The notes: a model not told the origin generated them from the letters alone. A DNA stretch of 60,335 nt from ASMP01 sp964609265 (GCA_964609265.1 CAZSQR010000001.1:1-60335), one strand, 5' to 3'; positions 24,800-33,908 are shown, counted from the first letter of the stretch. Numbers and translations: made by a program.

Positions 24800-26068
24800 T
24801 TAATTTTTCAATCTGTCATTCAACTCACCAGAGATATTCTCCAGCATTTTTTCTTTAACATTCCATTCCTTATGCCCTAAAACCCACCCAAGTTTTACAA
24901 GAGATGTCTCTGAAAGCATATCTTCAAGAAAAATAACTCCTGCTTTCAAGAGCTCACGACCATTTGAATAAACAAAAGGATCAAGTCTTCCATACATCGT
25001 CTGAGAAGCAGCACAAACAACAATTCCTTTTTTCTGAATCTCCTTAATTTTTTTCAGCCAGGATTTCCTTGCTCCTCTTGCAGGAACATGCCCCAAACCA
25101 GTAACCTCAAGGACAATTCCTTTATATTTGTTTTTCATGTAATAATCAAGAATTTTAGGATCCTGCCCAGGAAAGACTTTAACAAGAGCAACTTTTTCTT
25201 CAAATTTTGCATCAAGTTTTACTTTGTTTTTGTTCCTTAAGTTCCATTCAGAGACTCTTTCAATTTTGTCAGGATAAATTTTCGCAAGAGGATTTCCATT
25301 CACAACCTTAAATGCGTTCCTTCTTGAAGTGTGCATTTTTTTGACTTTTGTTCCAGGCATTGCCATGCAGTAATCATCATTTATCGTTCCGTGTCCTACT
25401 AAAATAACTTCTGCCATATCTGAAATGGCAACAAGTGCAGCACACTGTAAATTCAAATTGGCGTCAGAGCTTGCCCTGTCTATACTTCTTTGGCTGTAAG
25501 TTAAAACAACAGGCTTATTCAGATTTTTCAGAAAAAAACTCAGGGCAGCAGCTGTATAATGCAAAGTATCTGTTCCGTGGGTAATTATAATTCCTTTGAT
25601 GTTTGAATCGTTCAGAAGCTTTTCAGTTACGCGCGCAATTTTCTGCCAGTCTTTAAAATCCATATCCTCGCTTGCTTTCATAAAAGGCACCTCAACTCTC
25701 GCCACATTGGTTTTTTCAAATAATCCAGGATAAAACCTAAAAAGTTCAGAAGGTTCTGTCAGCGGGGAAACACCTCCTGTCCTAGAATCCAGACGAGAAG
25801 CAATTGTTCCTCCAGTAATAATCATTGCAATATCTGGTTTATTAGGAGACTTTTTTATTTCGGCTTCTTCAGTTTTTTTCTGAGATTTTTTCAAAACTCT
25901 TATTTTCAAAATATCTCTTTTGCTAAAACCAATATTATAACCTGTTCCAAGTTTCAAAAGAATAATCCCTTTTTCAGATTCAGGACTTTCCAAGAGAATT
26001 CCTTCATAAATTATCTTACTAAGATGCACCTCAACCAAGTCTCCTGGTTTGGCATTTGTTTTTTCCAT
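24800..26068 (-). CDS. gatD: Glu-tRNA(Gln) amidotransferase subunit D
   Basis: 422 residues. A short N-terminal beta domain (GDLVEVHLSKIIYEGILLESPE) precedes the L-asparaginase-like domain with IITGGTIASR (Thr88) and ITHGTDTLHYTAAAL (Thr166, Asp167), then YSQRSIDRASSDA. It releases ammonia from Gln or Asn for GatE. It is separated from gatE (21337) by the RNA ligase, PIN-like and DUF1003 genes. Length is normal. Confidence 0.95.
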   Translation of the reverse strand: MEKTNAKPGDLVEVHLSKIIYEGILLESPESEKGIILLKLGTGYNIGFSKRDILKIRVLKKSQKKTEEAEIKKSPNKPDIAMIITGGTIASRLDSRTGGVSPLTEPSELFRFYPGLFEKTNVARVEVPFMKASEDMDFKDWQKIARVTEKLLNDSNIKGIIITHGTDTLHYTAAALSFFLKNLNKPVVLTYSQRSIDRASSDANLNLQCAALVAISDMAEVILVGHGTINDDYCMAMPGTKVKKMHTSRRNAFKVVNGNPLAKIYPDKIERVSEWNLRNKNKVKLDAKFEEKVALVKVFPGQDPKILDYYMKNKYKGIVLEVTGLGHVPARGARKSWLKKIKEIQKKGIVVCAASQTMYGRLDPFVYSNGRELLKAGVIFLEDMLSETSLVKLGWVLGHKEWNVKEKMLENISGELNDRLKN

Positions 26069-26127
26069 GATTAATTAAATTAAGATAGAATTAAAAAACT
26101 ATTGTTTAAAGAAAAATATGATTTATC

Positions 26128-27279
26128 TCACCACCACAAACCCCAGACTTCCCGTATAATCCCAAATAAAAAAATCAGACTCAAAAATCCAATCACCCAC
26201 CAATTAATAGGAATTGAATACTCTGGCTTTCTGTCTCCTTTCTTTTTAGAAACAATGTTCATCACCAATATAAGTATTCCTGCAACGCCCCCGGAAATCG
26301 CACCTCCAATTCCAAGAATTTTTACAAAACCCGCCAGACCAAAAAAACTGATTAAAAGATAAGCAATCAGAGGAACAATAGAGACATAAAAAAATGAAAT
26401 TTTCCTTTTTTTCAAATCAAAGATAAAATAATCTCTTAAAGCAAAACTCAGGACAAAAAAACTTGTTGACATTGTGAAAATCCCCAATAGAAATAAAAAC
26501 TTCCCAAAAGAACCTGAAAAAGAAAGAGTTGCAACCTCCGCAGCACCCCTCCCAAGAACCCCAACAAAAACAAAACTAAACAGAATATACAAAACAACTG
26601 GGATCAAAACCCCTAAAAGAATAGCGCCTTTAAGCATTTTCCTTTCATCACCAATTTCAAGTCTCATTTCAGGAACAGAATCGAAACCTAATAATGCAAA
26701 AAGCACAACACCAAAAGGAAGAAATATATTGAAAATTCCAAAAGAGTCTAAAGAGGTAATATTTTTCATCTGCACATCTGGCAAAAGAAGAAAAGACACA
26801 ATGAATATTATAAATATTACAGAAATAACCCCCCAGAACTCAAAATTTTTCAGGCGTCTTACACCGCTCTTACTTAAAAAAGAAGTCATCAAAACCCAGA
26901 AAGCAATTCCAAAAAACAATGAATATTCAAAATTTTCAAAAAGAAGTTTTGAAAGGCTTTGCCCTTCACCTATTATGTATGCGACCAAAGCAGAGTAAAT
27001 TCCAAAAACAATTGCAATTGACATGGCCTTTCTTCCCCATCTTCCAAGATATTTTGATGAATACCCAGGAAGCTGATGGGTTTCTTTTGTTCTTAATGTG
27101 ATTTCCCCCAAATACAAATTTATTAAAATCATCACAAGCCCAAGAAAAACAAGCCAGAATAAGCCGATAAAAAATCCGGCCTGCGCAAAGATATAAGGAA
27201 GCCCGAGAATTCCGGCTCCGATAATTGTTCCTGTAAGTGTGAATGCTGTTGAAAAAAACTTCCTCTTTTTTGATTCCAT
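26128..27279 (-). CDS. Amino acid permease (aromatic amino acid / AAAP-like)
   Basis: 383 residues, about 11 membrane segments. TGTIIGAGILGLPYIFAQAGFFIGLFWL near the N-terminus is the family signature of AAAP and Trp/Tyr-type permeases. The central VVLFALLGFDSVPEMRLEIG is also typical. It imports an amino acid, perhaps aromatic; specificity is not readable. Its start lies 15 bp after the tRNA-Arg 3' end on the same strand, so co-transcription is possible. The nearest gene downstream is gatD. Confidence 0.85.
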   Translation of the reverse strand: MESKKRKFFSTAFTLTGTIIGAGILGLPYIFAQAGFFIGLFWLVFLGLVMILINLYLGEITLRTKETHQLPGYSSKYLGRWGRKAMSIAIVFGIYSALVAYIIGEGQSLSKLLFENFEYSLFFGIAFWVLMTSFLSKSGVRRLKNFEFWGVISVIFIIFIVSFLLLPDVQMKNITSLDSFGIFNIFLPFGVVLFALLGFDSVPEMRLEIGDERKMLKGAILLGVLIPVVLYILFSFVFVGVLGRGAAEVATLSFSGSFGKFLFLLGIFTMSTSFFVLSFALRDYFIFDLKKRKISFFYVSIVPLIAYLLISFFGLAGFVKILGIGGAISGGVAGILILVMNIVSKKKGDRKPEYSIPINWWVIGFLSLIFLFGIIREVWGLWW

Positions 27280-27293
27280 TCTTCCTTACTTAA

Positions 27294-27422
27294 TGGGTCT
27301 GCCAGGACTCGAACCTGGATCAACGGGGTTTTCCGAAGTTCGCTCGCGTTATAGTAAGGCAAAATGTCTCTCGCAAACTCCCTCGCCGAAACCCGTCATT
27401 CTATCCATTGAACTACAGACCC
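27294..27422 (-). tRNA. tRNA-Arg (TCG), intron-containing
   Basis: Acceptor GGGTCTG/CAGACCC, D-arm GTTC/GAAT and T-arm CCAGG-TTCGAGT-CCTGG are clear. Removing a 57-nt intron (27329-27385) gives anticodon stem ACGGG/CCCGT around loop TTTCGGC, anticodon TCG. Discriminator A. The intron is at the canonical 37/38 position. Confidence 0.9.
27329..27385 (-). other. tRNA-Arg intron with bulge-helix-bulge site
   Basis: The central helix pairs TTTC with GGAA (one G-T wobble). Bulges are GGC and AAC. The outer helix pairs GAGG with CTTC. All parts of a canonical EndA substrate are present. Confidence 0.75.
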
Positions 27423-27442
27423 TAAAAGAAAAAATAAGTTAG

Positions 27443-27453
27443 CTTTTTATATG
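27443..27453 (+). promoter_or_regulatory. TATA-like box for the serine protease gene
   Basis: CTTTTTATATG is centred 26 bp before the ATG at 27473. Confidence 0.45.
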
Positions 27454-27472
27454 TTAAGATTTTAGTATTAAA

Positions 27473-28372
27473 ATGGTAATAAGAAAATTTCGGGAGAAGA
27501 GTAACCAGTCCGTCAATCATGCACGATTAAAAAAGCACCATAAATGGATGATTGGAAGTTTTACATCCTTGGTGATTATTTTCATGGTGATTATGGGGAT
27601 ACTCTTAAATGGTTTAATTGTAAAGCAAAGTGTTGATTATACAACCCTAACTAATAAAATTAATGAACTCCAGACAAATATTCAGAGCCAGATAAATCTT
27701 TTGTCAGGAAGTCTTGCAGACACACAACTAAATCTTGAAGAAAATCAACAACAGTTAAGTCTGTTAAAAGCGTCTGTAGGGGAGGACTTTTCAGGAATCT
27801 ACTCGAACTCTGTCGATTCTGTAGTTATTATCTCAACAGACACAGGACAGGGAACAGGATTTATAATTGATGAAGAGGGATATATTGTAACAAATTATCA
27901 TGTGATAGAAGGCGCGACAAGAGCAGGAATTTACACGTCTGACGAAGAAGGTCCTTATCAAGTCGCATTGATAGGAAAAGATGTTTTTATGGATTTAGCT
28001 TTATTGAAAATTGATGGAGATTTTGAGGAATTAGAATTAGGAGACTCTAAAAAAATCCAGGTAGGAGAGAAAGTAATTGCAATAGGCAATCCTTACGGCT
28101 TGCAGTTCTCTGCGACAAGCGGCTCTGTCTCGCAAGTTCACAGGAAAGGTCCGAACGGACTTGAAGCATATGTACAGATAGATGCTGCGATAAACCCAGG
28201 AAATTCAGGAGGTCCGTTGATAAACAAGCAGGGAGAAGTAATAGGAATTGTAAACTTTAAGATAGGAGGAGAGGCAGAAGGGCTTGGATTCGCGCTTGAA
28301 TCAAATTATATAAAAGAGACTACCAATGAAATTTCAGAAAGAGAATTAAATATCACGCTGATAGACAACTAA
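27473..28372 (+). CDS. Membrane-anchored trypsin-like serine protease (DegP/HtrA-like, no PDZ)
   Basis: 299 residues. A basic N-terminus and one membrane segment (about 26-50) lead to a coiled coil (56-100), then the protease domain. The catalytic triad is His143 (TNYHVIEG), Asp174 (MDLALLKI) and Ser245 (NPGNSGGP). It ends soon after the protease domain, so the PDZ domain of typical HtrA is absent. It likely degrades misfolded or surface proteins outside the membrane. ProRS follows 8 bp later. Confidence 0.9.
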   Translation: MVIRKFREKSNQSVNHARLKKHHKWMIGSFTSLVIIFMVIMGILLNGLIVKQSVDYTTLTNKINELQTNIQSQINLLSGSLADTQLNLEENQQQLSLLKASVGEDFSGIYSNSVDSVVIISTDTGQGTGFIIDEEGYIVTNYHVIEGATRAGIYTSDEEGPYQVALIGKDVFMDLALLKIDGDFEELELGDSKKIQVGEKVIAIGNPYGLQFSATSGSVSQVHRKGPNGLEAYVQIDAAINPGNSGGPLINKQGEVIGIVNFKIGGEAEGLGFALESNYIKETTNEISERELNITLIDN

Positions 28373-28380
28373 ATAAAAAA

Positions 28381-29838
28381 ATGAGCAAAAAACCAGAAAA
28401 GCCAAAGACACAGGAAGGCCTGACAGCAAAAAAAACAGAGAATTTTTCAGAATGGTTTCAGCAATTGATACTTAAGGCAGACTTGGCAGATTACACTTCT
28501 GTTTCAGGATGCATTGTGTTTAAGCCAACAGCATGGGCTATCTGGGAAAAGATAAGAGACGAAGTAGATAAAAGAATAAAGAAAATGAATGTAAAAAATG
28601 TTTATTTCCCTATGTTTATCCCAGAGTCTTTGTTAGCCAAAGAAAAAGAGCACATAAAAGGATTTTCTCCAGAAGTTGCATGGGTTACTCATGCAGGTGA
28701 CACAAAGTTAAGTGAAAGGCTAGCTGTAAGACCTACGAGCGAGGCAATAATGTATGAGTCATTTTCAAAATGGATTAGAAGCTGGCGTGACCTTCCATTA
28801 AAATGCAATCAGTGGAGCAATGTGGTAAGATGGGAGTTCAGACATCCTGTTCCTTTTTTTAGAACACGTGAATTTATTTTTAACGAAGGCCATACAGTTT
28901 TCGCAACAAAAAAAGAGGCAGAGGCAGAAGAAATGCAAATAGTGAATATGTACAAAGAGATACTTGAAAAATACATGGCAATTCCAGGTGTGATAGGAAG
29001 AAAAACAGATAAGGAAAAATTCGCAGGAGCAGAATATACAACAACAATTGAGACATACCTCCCTAACGGAAGAATGATTCAAGGTCCTGATTTTCATTAC
29101 GACGGGCAGAATTTTTCAAAAGCATATAACATAAAATTCCTTGATAAGAACGGAAAAGAAGAGTTTGCATGGCAAAACACTTGGGCAATTTCTACAAGAA
29201 TGCTTGGAGTTATGTTCGCCCTTCATTCTGACAACAAAGGACTTGTCCTCCCCCCAACACTCGCTCCAAATAAAATTGTAATTGTCCCAATAAAATTTGA
29301 AAAAAACAAAGAGATTTTAAAAAAAGCCAGAGAAATTTCCAAAAAACTTTCAAGATACGATCCTTTTCTGGATGAAAGACTTGAAGTGACCCCTGGTTAT
29401 AAATTCAATGAGTGGGAACTAAAAGGCATACCTCTGAGAATTGAAATAGGGCCAAACGACTTAAAGAAGAACCAGGTAGTAATTGTCAGAAGAGATAATC
29501 AGAAAAAAACCACGGTAAAAAACAGGGATTTAAGAAAAAAAATAGATTCAGAACTTGAAGAAATGCAGCAAGAACTTTTTAAAAAAGCAAATGAACTTCT
29601 CCGGAAAAATCTTTCCAAGGCAGAAAGCCTTCAGGACGCTGTAAAAAAAATAAATCAGAAAAAAGTTGTTCTTGTTCCTCTAAAAAATTCAAAAGATATT
29701 GAAGATATTCTAAAGGAAAAAACAAAAGGGGCAAAAACACTCAACAGACCAATGAACCAGCCAAAAATAAAGGGGGAAAAGTGCATCGTCTCAGGAGAGC
29801 AGGCAGATTACTGGGTTTACATAGGGAAAAGCTACTGA
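28381..29838 (+). CDS. proS: Prolyl-tRNA synthetase (archaeal/eukaryal type)
   Basis: 485 residues, class II, without the bacterial INS editing domain. The N-terminus TENFSEWFQQLILKADLADYTSVSGCIVFKPTAWAIWEKI, the motif 2 region QWSNVVRWEFRHPVPFFRTREFIFNEGHT and QNTWAISTRMLGVMFALHSD are typical. A C-terminal domain ends in the family's aromatic residues (YWVYIGKSY). Only 8 bp separate it from the protease gene, so the pair is probably one transcript. Confidence 0.96.
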   Translation: MSKKPEKPKTQEGLTAKKTENFSEWFQQLILKADLADYTSVSGCIVFKPTAWAIWEKIRDEVDKRIKKMNVKNVYFPMFIPESLLAKEKEHIKGFSPEVAWVTHAGDTKLSERLAVRPTSEAIMYESFSKWIRSWRDLPLKCNQWSNVVRWEFRHPVPFFRTREFIFNEGHTVFATKKEAEAEEMQIVNMYKEILEKYMAIPGVIGRKTDKEKFAGAEYTTTIETYLPNGRMIQGPDFHYDGQNFSKAYNIKFLDKNGKEEFAWQNTWAISTRMLGVMFALHSDNKGLVLPPTLAPNKIVIVPIKFEKNKEILKKAREISKKLSRYDPFLDERLEVTPGYKFNEWELKGIPLRIEIGPNDLKKNQVVIVRRDNQKKTTVKNRDLRKKIDSELEEMQQELFKKANELLRKNLSKAESLQDAVKKINQKKVVLVPLKNSKDIEDILKEKTKGAKTLNRPMNQPKIKGEKCIVSGEQADYWVYIGKSY

Positions 29839-30374
29839 ACTTTATCTGATTAAAAAAGACTTATGAATAATTGTTATAAGTAAAAAGAATCTTAATAGGA
29901 AAATAAAAACCACTAAGTCTGACAAGTATATCAGACTCCCTGTTCTCTTTTTGAATTATTTCTTTGAGTTAGCTTCCTGAAGTGTAAGCTCTAATTCATA
30001 TTCCATCTTGAAAGTAATTTCTATCAATTCATTAAGCTCTCTTTCAAGAAGCTCTTTATCGTCTTTCTCTTTTGTCTCTAAAAAGGTTTCCATTTTCTCA
30101 AAACCCAATTAATTCAGAAATCTCTTGCCAAGGCTCAAATTGATATAGAAAACACTCAATTCAATTCAAGCCCATGGAAGTGACCTGATTAAATTGAGTA
30201 GGTTTTAATTATTGTGAAAACTAGAGAACATCTTCCCACAACAGGATTTAAATGCCATTCAAAGTTTTTCTCCAGTCTTCTACTCATGCTCCCACTAAGA
30301 AAAATCGGTTTTTATATATTTCTATTTTCAATACTCATTGCGTAGTGGATAATTTTTAATTCTCTACGGCGAAT
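29839..30374. other. 536-bp intergenic region between proS and the DHH gene
   Basis: The longest gene-poor stretch of the window. It holds one possible 45-codon minus-strand frame (29956-30093), a short 32-codon minus frame near 30190-30290 without other support, and A/T-rich sequence. I see no tRNA, known RNA fold, repeat array or insertion sequence. Confidence 0.5.
29956..30093 (-). CDS. Possible small helical protein
   Basis: 45 residues: charged, Glu-rich and predicted helical (METFLETKEKDDKELLERE, then LNELIEITFKMEYELELTL). The frame is closed by ATG and TAA, but I see neither a Shine-Dalgarno nor a well-placed TATA box. It could be a small coiled-coil protein or a chance frame. Confidence 0.3.
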   Translation of the reverse strand: METFLETKEKDDKELLERELNELIEITFKMEYELELTLQEANSKK

Positions 30375-31424
30375 TTAAAATTTTTTAAGGTTTTCCCTGA
30401 ACTTTTCAATATCATCAACATTTATTTGTCCTCCAATAGCATCTTCATGCCCGCCTCCGCGCGCTCCTTCAATGTCCTTAATAACTTCCAAGAAAATTTT
30501 TCTTGATTTTTTACCACGCATTGAAATATTTGCTTTTACTCCCTTAATATAAACAACAATAATTATTTTTTCAGGAAAAATATAACTCAGCTCGTTTGCC
30601 AAATCCGCGCTAATACTTAAATCACCCCCATACTGAAAAAAAAGCATTTTTTTCTGACCCTTTCCAACCGAAACCGCCTTTGTAAAAAGTTTTTTGTATT
30701 TTGATTCTATTTGTTTGAATCTGTGATGTAAAGAACGATTCTTGCTGTTTTCCTCAAGAACCTCGTAAGGACTTTTCGCCTTAATCAAAAATCTTATCAT
30801 ATTCATCACATTTGTTGTTCTGTCTTTAAGTCCTGCCCCAATAATCCTCGCAACTCTTCCAATTTGAGACTTATAATAAACATCCATAGCATTTTTTTCT
30901 TTTCCTTTTCTTCTGATAGTTAAATCAGGATATTTTTTTTCAAACTCGCTATAAAATTTTGGGAAGAATTTGTCAGAAATACAGCCCGCAACAGAAATCC
31001 ACAAATCTTCTTTTTTTTCTGTTATCTGATAACACAAAGCTGTCACAGGCTCTGATTTTTTTGTTCTGTTAAACAAAGGATTATAATAATTAACAAAGGC
31101 AGGAATTTTTTTGGTATCTGCAAGATGATGGTCTATCCACACAACAGGCAGATTATGTCTTTCTGCCTCGGCAAAAAAATCTTCAGAGACAACAGGTTTA
31201 TCGAGAATAAAAATATAATCTGACTTAAACTCGTGAATTTTTCTGAAAAATTCTGCAGTTAACTCTGGAAAAGATTTTATTGGAACCCCTTTCCCTCTGT
31301 CAAGATACCTTCTTAATAAAAGAAAAGAACACAGTCCATCCTGATCATTATCAAAAAAGAAAACCGGATTCTGAGCGTTGTTAAGGTGCTCTTTAATTTC
31401 CCTGATTTGTTTTTTTGTAAGCAT
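30375..31424 (-). CDS. DHH/DHHA1 family phosphoesterase
   Basis: 349 residues. The DHH domain has FDNDQDG (Asp25, Asp27, Asp29), LDKP and DHH (98-100), supplying a two-metal site. The C-terminal DHHA1 domain has RGGGHEDAIGGQI. Relatives include RecJ-like exonucleases, nanoRNases and c-di-AMP phosphodiesterases. The neighbouring disA gene (78 bp upstream, same strand) makes c-di-AMP or pApA breakdown an attractive possibility, but RecJ/GAN-like or nanoRNase activity fits equally on sequence. A TATA-like box at 31445-31457 suggests its own promoter. Confidence 0.85.
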   Translation of the reverse strand: MLTKKQIREIKEHLNNAQNPVFFFDNDQDGLCSFLLLRRYLDRGKGVPIKSFPELTAEFFRKIHEFKSDYIFILDKPVVSEDFFAEAERHNLPVVWIDHHLADTKKIPAFVNYYNPLFNRTKKSEPVTALCYQITEKKEDLWISVAGCISDKFFPKFYSEFEKKYPDLTIRRKGKEKNAMDVYYKSQIGRVARIIGAGLKDRTTNVMNMIRFLIKAKSPYEVLEENSKNRSLHHRFKQIESKYKKLFTKAVSVGKGQKKMLFFQYGGDLSISADLANELSYIFPEKIIIVVYIKGVKANISMRGKKSRKIFLEVIKDIEGARGGGHEDAIGGQINVDDIEKFRENLKKF

Positions 31425-31502
31425 TGTTTATAATTAAAAAAACATGGCTTATAAATTTTTATTAAAAAATAGCATTTCATTCCCCTCATCCAAATTAACA
31501 CT

Positions 31503-32618
31503 TCAAATTTTCTTTCCCATAAGTATTTTCTCTTTCAGGTTTTTTATCTCTTCCATAAAAGATTCCACAAAATTCTCGTTCTTGAAAATACTTTTTAAAG
31601 ACTCTTTATCAATATTAAAAATCTTGTCAAGTGTTTTTAAATTATCAAGGAGGGTTTTGATATCTTTTTTAAGGAGGTTTGTTTTTTTTAGAATTCTCGT
31701 TCCCTTTGATGCAACAGGTTTGTCGTGTAACTCATCAAAAAGCATTCTCAAAACATTGGATGTCTCAAGCAAAAAATCAAAGTTCATATTACGCAGAATT
31801 TCGTCTTTTTTTGACCTGCCAGAACTGAAATAATCTTTGATTATGCTTTCTCTCTGCTTGCTAAGACTTCTTGTAAGCTCTTTAAGTCTCATGCTAACAA
31901 TCACTCCTTCTTTTCCAAGCTCAACAAGGTACTTTTTAACATTTTCAGAAATCCTTCTTATTATCTCGGCAGTCTGCAGAACATTACAGACATCACTCAT
32001 TGTAGTCAAACCTGTAATTTCAAGAACATTCAGATGAGAGAGTAATTCATCAAATATCTCTTTTTGTTTTTCAAGAATCTGGAGAGTTTCCGCAGCCCTT
32101 CTCAAAATCTCTGAAGTCTCTTCAAGATAATGGCTTTCATCTCCAAGATAAATTGTTATCTTTTTTCTTCTTTCAGAAACAGCAACGACAATTGTGTTGA
32201 ATTGTTTGGCGGTTCTTTCTGCTGCTTTATGTCTTGTTCCTGTCTCTTTTGAATTAATTTTACTGCTTGGGGTTAAAAGAGTATTTGCATACAGGATTTT
32301 TTTCAAATCTTTTGAAAGTATAATAGCTCCATCCATTTTTGCAAGTTCAATAAGCTTCTGAGGGGTAAATTTGCAATTAATTTTAAACCCTCCCTCAACA
32401 ATATCTAAGAGACCCTCTTTTTCAAAAACAATCAAAGCACCCATTTCCGCGTGGAGCATATCATCAAGAGCGGTTCTTATCGCTGCTCCAGGTGAAAAAT
32501 TTTTCAAGATGTCCGTGAGGTTTTTTTCTTCGTCAGAAACTTTTTTGCTTTTCCCTATCTGGCTCTTCACTGTCTGTTTTTCAGACTGCTCCATTGATTG
32601 AGATATTTGGTTTGTCAT
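31503..32618 (-). CDS. disA: Diadenylate cyclase, DisA-like
   Basis: 371 residues from the ATG ending at 32618. A longer frame to 32657 would translate the TATA box (32635-32648), which sits 25 bp before this ATG. The DAC domain shows SPGAAIRTALDDMLHAEMGALIV, the DGA motif (96-98) and TRHKAAERTA (128-137), where bacterial DisA has RHR. A helical linker follows. The final 80 residues align by eye with the DisA helix-hairpin-helix region (KGTRILKKTNLL) but lack the usual GIG hairpin. It makes c-di-AMP from ATP. Confidence 0.87.
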   Translation of the reverse strand: MTNQISQSMEQSEKQTVKSQIGKSKKVSDEEKNLTDILKNFSPGAAIRTALDDMLHAEMGALIVFEKEGLLDIVEGGFKINCKFTPQKLIELAKMDGAIILSKDLKKILYANTLLTPSSKINSKETGTRHKAAERTAKQFNTIVVAVSERRKKITIYLGDESHYLEETSEILRRAAETLQILEKQKEIFDELLSHLNVLEITGLTTMSDVCNVLQTAEIIRRISENVKKYLVELGKEGVIVSMRLKELTRSLSKQRESIIKDYFSSGRSKKDEILRNMNFDFLLETSNVLRMLFDELHDKPVASKGTRILKKTNLLKKDIKTLLDNLKTLDKIFNIDKESLKSIFKNENFVESFMEEIKNLKEKILMGKKI

Positions 32619-32634
32619 GTAACTAAAACAAACC

Positions 32635-32648
32635 AAATATATATAAAC
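32635..32648 (-). promoter_or_regulatory. TATA-like box that decides the disA start
   Basis: On the minus strand GTTTATATATATTT is centred about 25 bp before the ATG ending at 32618. Confidence 0.55.
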
Positions 32649-32678
32649 TTTTAGCAAAAATATAAAAAAATTTCATAT

Positions 32679-33689
32679 TTAACTGAACTTGGGATTATTT
32701 CTGACAAATCCCTCGGCAACAAGAATCGGAAAGAGGATAGTCGCATCACCAAATACTTTTATTCTTTTGCTTTTCGGGGTCAGTTTTCCCCACGAAACAG
32801 CTTCTTCAGGAAGAGCTCCTGCATCGCTTCCATCAAATTCCATAGAATTATTTATATAAACAGCATAATCAGCCCCGTTCCTGTACATATTTGCATTAAG
32901 AATACTGTGCTTGATAACTCCTGAGCCAAGAGCTATTATCCCTGATTTTTTCAGTCCTATTGTTGAATTATTAAACTCGCGCGTGTCTTCTGAAATATCA
33001 ACACAGAAATCTTCTCTTTTACTTTTGAAAAAATAAATCATATCACCGAGACTTCCATCCATTATTGTCGGGCAGTGTATTTTGATTTTGTTTTTCCACG
33101 CCCAATAACAAATGCTTTTAGGGTTATCAATTTTTTCTCCAAGTTTCCATACAATTTCATAAGTTAAAACAGGTTTGTTTCTCCTTTTCTGCTCCTGGTA
33201 AAGCTCTTCTAAAAAAGGCATAACAAAATTTTCAAAGGCAACATATCTTGAATTTGAGACAAAGATATTTCCTATTCTGTTTATTGCTTTTTCTCTTAGC
33301 TCAGCCCCGTTAACTTTAAAATCACCCAAAACGAAATCGCCAAGACATTTTATTATATCTTCCTCTACGCCACCGCCGGTTGTAACACAAATGTCAACTT
33401 TTTTATGTTCAACAAGCCATCTTATCACCTCTCTTAAACCTGAACTGACCATGTTTGACGTATATCCAAAATAAATTTTTGCCTTGTCTTTCTGCATCTC
33501 TCTAACAATTTCTATCGCCTTTGATAAATTGCTTGCCTGAAAACCGCTGCCTGAAAAACTTCTTACAATTTTTTCATAATCCAGACCTTTGTTAAAATCA
33601 TATCCCTTTATGACAACTCCTGAAATTTCCTCTCCTTTTTTAAAGAGGTTTTTTCTTGCAATTTCTTCTTTTTTTGTTTGTTTTTTCAT
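32679..33689 (-). CDS. dys: Deoxyhypusine synthase
   Basis: 336 residues. Conserved NAD/spermidine-site segments are visible: YTSNMVSSGLREVI, TTGGGVEED, DGSLGDMIYF and the active-site Lys302 in EEAVSWGKL. It transfers the aminobutyl group of spermidine to a lysine of aIF5A, the first step of hypusine formation. aIF5A itself is not in this window. The gene lies 60 bp upstream of disA on the same strand. Confidence 0.96.
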   Translation of the reverse strand: MKKQTKKEEIARKNLFKKGEEISGVVIKGYDFNKGLDYEKIVRSFSGSGFQASNLSKAIEIVREMQKDKAKIYFGYTSNMVSSGLREVIRWLVEHKKVDICVTTGGGVEEDIIKCLGDFVLGDFKVNGAELREKAINRIGNIFVSNSRYVAFENFVMPFLEELYQEQKRRNKPVLTYEIVWKLGEKIDNPKSICYWAWKNKIKIHCPTIMDGSLGDMIYFFKSKREDFCVDISEDTREFNNSTIGLKKSGIIALGSGVIKHSILNANMYRNGADYAVYINNSMEFDGSDAGALPEEAVSWGKLTPKSKRIKVFGDATILFPILVAEGFVRNNPKFS

Positions 33690-33710
33690 TTTTTTCTTAG
33701 TTTAGATTAG

Positions 33711-33827
33711 TTTAATTTTGAGAATAAAGACAAAAGGATTGATTATTTAAGCGCAGCTAAAAAGTTCGCAGAAAAATTGGGATTGCCAAGCTTTCAGATA
33801 AATCCGCAGTTAAGTCCATACAAATAA
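33711..33827 (+). pseudogene. Possible C-terminal gene remnant
   Basis: An open frame of 38 codons follows a TAG and has no ATG, GTG or TTG. It ends in a protein-like stretch: IDYLSAAKKFAEKLGLPSF, then QINPQLSPYK and a stop. Alternating charge and a Leu/Pro/Phe-rich end look like real coding sequence, so I read it as the tail of a deleted gene. I cannot name the parent family. Confidence 0.35.
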
Positions 33828-33896
33828 AAAAATAGGGAACTTATAAATCTATCATTAGAATTTTGCCTAAGAAAACAGATAATCTACCACAAAAAT

Positions 33897-33908
33897 CTTT
33901 TTAAATAG
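33897..33908 (+). promoter_or_regulatory. TATA-like box for the 71-residue membrane protein
   Basis: CTTTTTAAATAG is centred 25 bp before the ATG at 33927. Confidence 0.45.

Noticed and set aside
26102..26998. Plus-strand frames within the permease gene
   Set aside because: Antisense shadows of a well-supported membrane transporter.
30190..30300. Possible degenerate tRNA or small ORF on the minus strand
   Set aside because: A short T-arm-like sequence is present but no acceptor or anticodon stem pairs, and the 32-codon frame has no supporting signals.
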